From Maea johnstoni (Eukaryota; Annelida; Polychaeta; Spionida; Magelonidae): a DNA stretch of 64,000 nucleotides. The stretch is taken from NCBI GenBank assembly GCA_963942565.1, contig OZ012698.1, forward strand, positions 34,351,938 to 34,415,937. The letters run 5' to 3'. This document shows, piece by piece, positions 53,673 through 64,000 of the stretch; the first letter of the stretch is position 1, and each line of letters starts with the position of its first letter. The notes below the pieces were generated by a model, which did no database searches, was not told the origin of the DNA, and was given only the letters and a program-made list of their open reading frames with translations. The position numbers were made by a program, and so were the translations under genes.

Positions 53673-54194
53673 GTGTGATTTCTTAGAAGGCCAAATATTA
53701 ATTGGAAAGGATATTCAATTTTATGAACTTTACCTTCATCGAATCGTTTTTAGAAAATATGAGTTTTTAGCATTATTTGATGATGAATAAATTAGAAGGG
53801 GTAAGAGTAACCAATGGCGACTTTGTCAATGCTGGCCTGTTTTTGAACGACGGCAGTAGTGGGTAACAGGAAGTAATACTGAAGACCACATGGCTCCTTT
53901 GAAGGCCAGGGGTAAGATCTGCCTATTCCATGAATTGTTGTGGCAAAGTGTAACAGGTGTGTACTTACTCTTCTGCATACTGGTACATGCTTCTTGAACA
54001 GCGTCCGTAGTCTTAGACCCCAGTGCAGCATGCACGATGAACAGTAAACTGAAAGGAAATACCAGGTAATGTTACTTGACCGACATCTTTTTGTCATACC
54101 TTTTAACATATCAGCATTAAATACAGATGGACACTTTTGTTGATTTCTTAAAAACAGAAGCATATTTCAGGAAATATTGAAGTAGAAATTTCAA

Positions 54195-54503
54195 TTATGT
54201 GAATTCCCATCATTGTATTTTAATGGAAAGTTATTGAAACAGGTGTCGCAAACATATTATCTAGAGTGTATTATAGCGAATGATCTGTCAGATGATGAGG
54301 ATATAAAACGTCAATACAGATCATTATGTGGAATAGCTAACATGCTGATCAGAAATTTTCAAAAATGCTCGGAACAAGTCAGGCTCGTCCTCTTTAGAGC
54401 TGATTGCATGGTATTGTATTGTGCCCCTCTGTGGTGTATCTTTGCTAAAACACGTACACCTAGCTCAGAGTCTGTTATAACAATACCCTCAGGTGGCTTC
54501 TAA
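54195..54503 (+). mobile_element. LINE ORF2 fragment
   Basis: Block B copy of 20870..21178. Confidence 0.65.
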
Positions 54504-54731
54504 ACCTGCGAAGAGATTTTCTGAATTTTCTGAATAGAATCCCTAGTTTTGGGGAATTTGCCTGGAAGAATATTTACCAACTCAAAGCTTGAATCAATAA
54601 CCTTGCCAGCAGTTTCATTAAAAGAGTAGAACCGTATATCAGAGATAGTAGTACAGGTCAACACTGAGAGACCTACCTCATAACTTTTTTCAAGAATATG
54701 TTCAAAGTGTCTTAGATCAATGTATCTGAAG

Positions 54732-57700
54732 AAAACCACCCACTAACCTAAAGTCAATGACAGCTTTCCCTCCTGATGTATCAGGGGAAAACCACCCACT
54801 TACTCAAAGGCAATGACAGCTTTCCCTCCAGATGTATCAGGGGAAAACCACCCACTAACCCAAAGTCAATGACAGCTTTCCCTCCTGATGTATCAGGCGA
54901 AAACCACCCACTTACCCAAAGGCAATGACAGCTTTCCCTCCAGATGTATCAGGGGAAAACCACCCACTAGCCCAAAGGCAATGACAGCTTTCCCTCCAGA
55001 TGTATCAGGGGAAAACCACCCACTTACCCAAAGGCAATGACAGCTTTCCCCCCTGATGTATAAGGGGAAAACCACCCACTTACCCAAAGGCAATGACAGC
55101 TTTCCCTCCTGATGTATCAGGCGAAAACCACCCACTTACCCAAAGGCAATGACAGCTTTCCCTCCTGATGTATCAGGGGAAAACCACCCACTTACCCAAA
55201 GGCAATGACAGCTTTCCCTCCTGATGTATCAGGGGAAAACCACCCACTTACCCAAAGGCAATGGCTGCTTTCCCTCCTGATGTATAAGGGGAAAACCACC
55301 CACTTACCCAAAGGCAATGACAGCTTTCCCTCCTGATGTATCAGGCGAAAACCACCCACTAACCCAAAGGCAATGACAGCTTTCCCTCCTGATGTATCAG
55401 GCGAAAACCACCCACTAACCCAAAGGCAATGGCTGCTTTCCCTCCTGATGTATCAGAGGAAAACCACCCACTAACCCAAAGGCAATGACAGCTTTCCCTC
55501 CTGATTTATCAGAGGAAAACCACCCACTAACCCAAAGGCAATGGCTGCTTTCCCTCCTGATGTATCAGGGGAAAACCACCCACTTACCCAAAGGCAATGA
55601 CAGCTTTCCCTCCTGATGTATCTGGGGAAAACCACCCACTAACCAAATGGCAATGACAGCTTTCCCACTGATGTATCTGAAGAGAACCATCCACTAACCT
55701 TAGGGCAATGACAGCTTTCCCACCTGATGTATCAGGGGAAAACCACCCGCTAACCCAAAGGCAATGACAGCTTTCCCCCCTGATGTATCAGGAAAAACCA
55801 ACCACTAACCAAATGGCAATGACAGCTTTCCCACCTGATGTATCAGGGGAAAACCACCCGCCAACCCAAAGGCAATGACAGCTTTCCCTCCCGATGTATG
55901 AGGGGAAAACAACCCACTAACCCAAAGGTAATGACAGCTTTCCCTCCTGATGCATCTGAAGAAAACCACCAACTAACCCAAAGGCAATGACAGCTTTCCC
56001 TCCTGATGTATCTGAAGAAAACCACCAACTAACCCAAAGGTAATGACAGCTTTCCCTCCTGATGTATCTGAAGAAAACCACCCACTAACCCAAAGACAAT
56101 GACAGCTTTCCCTCCTGATGTATCTGAAGACAACCACCCACTAACCTAAAGGCAATGACAGCTTTCCCTCCTGATGTACCTGAAGAAAACCACCAACTAA
56201 CCCAAAGGCAATGACAGCTTTCCCACTGATGTATCTGGAGAAAACCACCCACTAACCAAATGGCAATGACAGCTTACCCTCCTGATGTACCAGGAGAAAA
56301 CCATCCACTAACCTAAGGGCAATGGCAGCTTTCCCTCCTGTTGTATCAGAAGAAAACCAACCACTAACCTAAATGCAATGACAGCTTTCCCTCCTGATGT
56401 ATCAGGGGAAAACCAGCCACTAACCTAAAGGCAATGACAGCTTTCCCTCCTGATGTATAAGGGGAAAACCACCCACTAACCCAAAGGCAATGACAGCTTT
56501 CCCTCCCGATGTATAAGGGGAAAACCACCCACTAACCCAAAGTCAATGGCAGCTTTCCCTCCCGATGTATAAGGGGAAAACAACCCACTAACCCAAGGGC
56601 AATGACAGCTTTCCCTCCTGATGAATCAGGGGAAAACCACCCACTAACCCAAAGGCAATGGCAGCTTTCCCTCCCGATGTATAAGGGGAAAACAACCCAC
56701 TAACCCAAGGGCAATGACAGCTTTCCCTCCTGATGAATCAGGGGAAAACCACCCACTAACCCAAAGGCAATGACAGCTTTCCCTCCCGATGTATGAGGGG
56801 AAAACAACCCACTAACCCAAGGGCAATGACAGCTTTCCCTCCTGATGCATCAGGGGAAAACCACCAACTAACCCAAAGGCAATGACAGCTTTCCCTCCTG
56901 ATGTATCTGAAGAAAACCACCAACTAACCCAAAGGCAATGACAGCTTTCCCACTGATGTATCTGAAGAAAACCACCCACTAACCTAAAGGCAATGACAGC
57001 TTTCCCTCCTGATGTATCTGAAGAAAACCACCAACTTACCCAAAGGCAATGACAGCTTTCCCTCCTGATGTATCTGACGAAAACCACCCACTAACCTAAA
57101 GGCAATGACAGCTTTCCCTCCTGATGTATCTGAAGACAACCACCCACTAACCCAAAGCCAATGACAGCTTTCCCACTGATGTATCTGGAGAAAACCACCC
57201 ACTAACCTGAAGGCAATGAGAGCTTTCCCTCATGATGTATCAGGGGAAAACCACCCACTAACCCAAAGGCAATGACAGCTTTCCCTCCTGTTGTATCAGA
57301 AGAAAACCAACCACCAACCTAAAGGCAATGACAGCTTTCCCTCCTGATGTACCAGGAGAAAACCAACCACCAACCTAAAGGCAATGACAGCTTTCCCTCC
57401 TGATGTATCTGAAGAAAACCACCAACTAACCCAAAGGCAATGACAGCTTTCCCTCCTGATGTATCAGGGGAAAACCTCCCACTTACCCAAAGGCAATGAC
57501 AGCTTTCCCTCCTGATGTATCTGAAGAAAACCACCAACTAACCCAAAGGCAATGACAGCTTTCCCTCCCGATGTATGAGGGGAAAACAACCCACTAACCC
57601 AAGGGCAATGACAGCTTTCCCTCCTGATGCATCAGGGGAAAACCACCAACTAACCCAAAGGCAATGACAGCTTTCCCTCCTGATGTATCTGAAGAAAACC

Positions 57701-58912
57701 ACCAACTAACCCAAAGGCAATGACAGCTTTCCCACTGATGTATCTGAAGAAAACCACCCACTAACCTAAAGGCAATGACAGCTTTCCCTCCTGATGTATC
57801 TGAAGAAAACCACCAACTTACCCAAAGGCAATGACAGCTTTCCCTCCTGATGTATCTGACGAAAACCACCCACTAACCTAAAGGCAATGACAGCTTTCCC
57901 TCCTGATGTATCTGAAGACAACCACCCACTAACCCAAAGCCAATGACCGCTTTCCCACTGATGTATCTGGAGAAAACCACCCACTAACCTGAAGGCAATG
58001 AGAGCTTTCCCTCATGATGTATCAGGGGAAAACCACCCACTAACCCAAAGGCAATGACAGCTTTCCCTCCTGTTGTATCAGAAGAAAACCAACCACCAAC
58101 CTAAAGGCAATGACAGCTTTCCCTCCTGATGTACCAGGAGAAAACCAACCACCAACCTAAAGGCAATGACAGCTTTCCCTCCTGATGTATCATGGGAAAA
58201 CCAACCACCAACCTAAAGGCAATGACAGCTTTCCCTCCTGATGTATCTGAAGAAAACCACCAACTAACCCAAAGGCAATGACAGCTTTCCCTCCTGATGT
58301 ATCAGGGGAAAACCACCAACTAACCCAAAGGCAATGAAAGCTTTCCCTCCTGATGTATCTGGGGAAAACCACCCACTAACCCAAAGGCAATGGCTGCTTT
58401 CCCTCCTGATGTATAAGGGGAAAACCACCCACTTACCCAAAGGCAATGACAGCTTTCCCTCCAGATGTATCAGGGGAAAACCACCCACTAACCTAAAGGC
58501 AATGACAGCTTTCCCTCCTGATGTATCAGGAGAAAACCACCCACTAACCTAAAGGCAATGACAGCTTTCCCTCCTGATGTATCAGGAGAAAACCACCCAC
58601 TAACCTAAAGGCAATGACAGCTTTCCCTCCTGATGTATCAGGAGAAAACCACCCACTAACCCAAAGGCAATGACAGCTTTCCCTCCTGATGTATCAGGAG
58701 AAAACCACCCACTAACCTAAAGGCAATGACAGCTTTCCCTCCTAATGTATCAGGCGAAAACCACCCACTAACCCAAAGGCAATGACAGCTTTCCCTCCTG
58801 ATGTATCAGGAGAAAACCACCCACTAACCCAAAGGCAATGACAGCTTTCCCTCCTGATGTATCAGGAGAAAACCACCCACTAACCCAAAGGCAATGACAG
58901 CTTTCCCTCCTG
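54732..58912. repeat. 56-bp minisatellite, about 75 units, with higher-order structure
   Basis: Same unit as 21407..22066. Some units are 53 bp (CCCACTGATG for CCCTCCTGATG plus shifts). A run of units from about 56770..57400 reappears almost unchanged at about 57552..58182, a 782-bp period of 14 units. The last units before 58912 are the most uniform. Confidence 0.95.
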
Positions 58913-59259
58913 CAACCATGTGCAGGTTTGCAAAGCGTATTGCATTGATATAGCAGTGGAGGATTTTTTTTCAATTGTTCTAAATCAATATGAACACAAT
59001 TGATTTTAAACATTAACTCAACAAGAGACCTATAGGTTGTTTGTAGTTTTAGTATAACTCTTATTGCTACCTCAAATCGCTCCCCCACGCACTCCCATGA
59101 GAAAAATGAGTCAGCTAGTAAAGTCAAAGTAGTTTTGAGTCATATTTTGACAGTTGTACTTACGCCTCGTCCGTTGCTATGGCATCAAGCAGGTTCGTGA
59201 GCACACTTCATTCTCTTCATATATCTCCTAAAACAACATTCATCGCCGCCTTTAAAACA

Positions 59260-59671
59260 CTGCAGCTGAAATGTGGAAAGGTATGGGCTTAATTATGTAG
59301 TCTTGAGAATAGCTGTGGCAGGCAGGCAAACGAATTACTGACTTTTTTACATGTATTTCATAAGGTTCTTGTGAATCCTCTTGCTAATAATTAGTCATGT
59401 ATGCTTTTTAGAATGAAGTAAAATGGAAAGGATGCCTTTCTCTTAAATATATTTTTCTGATGATAGGAAATCAACCATCTTACCCAATCCTCATTATTCA
59501 CAGTTGGAATATAAAACTTAGTTATCTATTCGTTTATCCACTTTGTATTTTGACATACAATTTGAATTCTTAATTAGTTACATACCACTTATCTACTTTG
59601 CGTCAATTGTAATGCAATTGCCTATAAGAGTGAGATTTCACTGAATAGTTATATGCCAATAATAATCTTAC
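59260..59671 (-). other. intron of peptide gene copy B
   Basis: Nothing recognisable; matches 22398..22808 closely. Confidence 0.4.
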
Positions 59672-60154
59672 CGATGATCCGTTGAGTTTCCATGCCTGCG
59701 TGGGCAACACCATACCCATCACTGTGAGACAAGCTAGGTAAAGGCGAGACGACGACATGGCAAAATGTTGTCTGTGGCCACCATTCCCAGACGACTGACT
59801 AACAGTAGGGTATCAAGCCAGTCTATTTTAAACATCCAAAACGGAAATATTTACTCTCTACTTCCTATACCTAATTGGTTATGGAAAGTTGATCTTAACA
59901 CTGATTGCATTCTGACATAATCAAGAGTTAATAGCGATTGTAATAGGGATCTTTCTACAATTGACCCAATATGTGGGTGTATCTCTTGTCTGCTTCTCTG
60001 GTATTATGTCATAGTCCGCTTCTACGTTAGAGTATATCAGGTTTCTTACCTCATTCACAACTGGAGCAAAGATTTGATTTGGCACACACACACATATGCT
60101 ACCTACATACATACACACATAATTACATGCATTCATGTATACATAAATACATGT

Positions 60155-60508
<354 letters not shown>

Positions 60509-60534
60509 TACGATATGCCGGAAATGCATATGGA

Positions 60535-60630
60535 TTTCTGGTTATTGTCATTTTTTCGGTTATATTGGTGGTGTCAACTTGTGACTAACCAGTTGTAAGT
60601 GGTGGCGGAAACCAGAGACACCGGTGAAAA
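60535..60630 (-). mobile_element. SINE (family 1) tail fragment
   Basis: Block B copy of 23575..23670, also cut by (TACA)n. Confidence 0.55.
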
Positions 60631-60949
<319 letters not shown>

Positions 60950-61321
60950 CTCAGAGCAAAAACCTGAGAGAGTGCTCGAAGAGTTAAATTTCATTTCAAT
61001 CAATAGATGGCAGGTCAAGCATGGATATTAAAATCAAAAATCGAATGTGGACCGATCAACCGATGTCTCAAACAGACTTTTCTGCATAGGAACCTTCAAT
61101 AATTCACAACCATGAAGAAAATGTCTCTGGTTGTTTTCTGACTGAGAGTTTTACTGCTTGAAGCAGACCGTATCTACATTATGCTCAGATGCAAAATAAA
61201 GAAAAAGAACATATTTAAGGCACTTTTGTTAAAAGTTGGTAACCAGTTTTTTTTAGTCTAATTTCCAGGTGCGGAATGCGAAAATGCTGGATATCAATCT
61301 CTTTTTTTTTTTTTAAATACA

Positions 61322-61535
<214 letters not shown>

Positions 61536-61538
<3 letters not shown>

Positions 61539-62167
61539 ATGCTTGCCCTATATTACCATTGTTGTGGCCATGTGGTAAAAATGATATAAAATGTTGATGA
61601 GTGAAAAAAAACAAATCAAGTGAAAAAAAATCATATCAAGTGAAAAAAACACATATGAAACCATAACACACCTTTTATTGTTGGCCTATTGTTAGCCTAT
61701 TGATGAGGAACGGCAGGCCCTCTGTTGTGTGTTCTTTTCATGACGTCAGTCCTTTGTTGTCTGGCCCATGAAGTCATGGCCTATTCAAGATGGCGGCAGC
61801 TTAGCCCAGAAGTGGCGTGATTAAAGTTGTAATGTCTGGTAATTTCACAAACTTCCCTTCCGCTGAGGACTCAGGATTAGAGGATGAGCAGGCAAAACTG
61901 CTGCCACGTCATTTACGCATACATATGATGTTACAAATGCACTTCAATGTTTGACAGAGCCCTCATACACGCACGAGCCACAGGTAATAAACAGGTTACA
62001 TAATTTCTTCCTTAGTTTGTTTCCTTGAGTATAAATAAGCATGTAATAAACAGGTTACACGCTTATGGCTGTATGAGATCACTCACTCATTCGCTGCGCT
62101 CACTCTTTCGTGATATCACACAGACACTCGCGATAAAAAACATATCACACCCATAACCATTAAGTAA
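61536..62167. mobile_element. palindrome-ended repeat family, inverted long copy
   Basis: Reverse complement of the body and end of 15054..15760 (ATCACATGCTTGCCC start; CCATTAAGTAACTTA end), sitting between two (TA)n arrays. Its right part matches 25800..26129 of block A, but its left 270 bp is missing there. Confidence 0.6.
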
Positions 62168-63152
<985 letters not shown>

Positions 63153-64000
63153 TTTACTTATATTGTGCTTTTCCCTGTTCTGGTCTATCTTTTGTTCAAT
63201 ATTTAGGTGTTAGTTTTAGATGCTGTTGATAGATGGCACCAGTGGTGGTCACCCTGGTCAGTCAGAACCATAGACTAGTACCAAACATTGACCTAGATAT
63301 GTTCCCTATGCTTAAGGTATAGGAGGGGTATAGCAAATTTGCTATACTCATTGATATTCAGAATCCCCACATGAAGCACCCTGGTGACAATAGGTTGCTA
63401 AGGAAACTAAGATAACGGGTACTCATGATTTTTCACACCCCATTAGCAGTATGCATAGAGTGCCCTGTGCATCAACTTAGAGGGCTAAGATGCGAAACAG
63501 GTATAAAGTCTGTTTACTCACAGTGAAACATCTAGAGAGCAAGATGCAGAACTATATAGAAACTGCTAAGGATTGTGTTGGATACGCAACATTGAAAGAT
63601 TTTCAAGTTGCGGCAGTTATTTCTAGTTGTAATGTTAGTGTTATGTAAACAACGGGCAAATAAAACCATTTTAGAATGAAAAAACATGGTTGTTTATGAT
63701 AATTCTAAAAATCATTACTTTAACCCATTATCACTCATAGGGGTTAAAACAGTCTGACAATTCTAATGGAAACTTTGAAGCTTAAGTATAAATAGGAAAA
63801 TATTTAAAGAAGAAATGTTAATCAGAACATAACCAACAACCCTCCACCAAATATTTTGCAAAATCATTCTTAATTCCTAAGTTATTGTCAAAAGTATCAT
63901 AGAGCCAGACAATAATTCATATACTAGTAATTAATGGGTTAAACTAAGTCTGTAAGTGTCAAATTACCCAAAAGCACAAGTAATTTACTTTATTAGACCC
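63153..64000. other. no gene seen; possible 3' UTR of the LINE
   Basis: No open frame of interest. A TATAGCAAATTTGCTATA palindrome lies at about 63331..63348. Confidence 0.35.

Larger units (their letters stand above)
54013..59758 (-). pseudogene. small cysteine-rich secreted peptide gene, copy B (looks broken)
   Basis: Exon-like segments on the minus strand are 59672..59758 (a signal-peptide-like start MSSSRLYLACLTVMGMV), 59164..59259 (cysteine-rich) and a terminal piece ending at 54013. Splice consensus is as in copy A. About one break is apparent. The intron between the second and third segments is inflated to about 5 kb by the minisatellite. Family unknown; treated as a fossil. Confidence 0.4.

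Noticed and set aside
54732-58912. CRISPR-like or coding repeat protein reading of the 56-bp array
   Set aside because: Units are head-to-tail without unique spacers, and the unit length is not a multiple of three; it is a minisatellite.

Overview
The window looks like nuclear DNA of a repeat-rich invertebrate, probably marine. The reasons are short exons bounded by GT/GC-AG introns, tRNA-headed SINEs, several degraded non-LTR retrotransposon ends, and very long (TA)n and (TACA)n arrays. The phylum cannot be fixed from the sequence; an invertebrate deuterostome or a lophotrochozoan would both fit. There are no rRNA genes, functional tRNA genes, CRISPR arrays or recognisable LTR or virus-like elements.

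The clearest host genes are two tandem, same-strand (minus) paralogues encoding small secreted lectin-like proteins. Each has a signal-peptide exon and two exons that together make a fucolectin/tachylectin-type (FTP, F5/8-like) domain; the second also ends in a PAN/apple domain exon. Gene 1 (exons at 6732..6810, 4282..4515, 795..1028) runs off the left edge. Gene 2 (exons at 36565..36643, 29339..29572, 28299..28541, 26929..27155) is complete, and its four exons join in one frame to 260 residues, provided one intron uses a GC donor. A third, decayed copy survives as a pseudo-exon at 38940..39105 plus intron-derived repeats to about 41970. The genes are old duplicates: introns are alignable but clearly diverged, and they share SINE insertions.

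Between and after the lectin genes lie two copies of a 17-20 kb block (A, 9070..26129; B, 41979..62167) that differ at only about one base in a hundred by eye, apart from large length changes. Inside each block, on the minus strand, is a small cysteine-rich secreted-peptide gene that looks disrupted in both copies. One of its introns holds a 56-bp minisatellite with about 12 units in A and about 75 in B. The blocks also carry LINE fragments, SINEs, palindromic and TIR elements, and microsatellites. Block B starts inside a coding fragment that is longer in A and ends in a (TA)n array, after which a reverse-transcriptase fragment begins (62265..63152). Segmental duplication, gene conversion and assembly error all remain possible explanations.

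Gene 2 intron 1 (7 kb) is a landing site for repeats: a 448-bp TIR element with poly-G ends, a LINE tail, a (GA)n tract, and a 2.7-kb foldback structure with a SINE in its loop. Most long open frames in the window ([26 protein letters not shown] and the GGKAVIAFGLVGGF type) are translations of tandem repeats, not genes.
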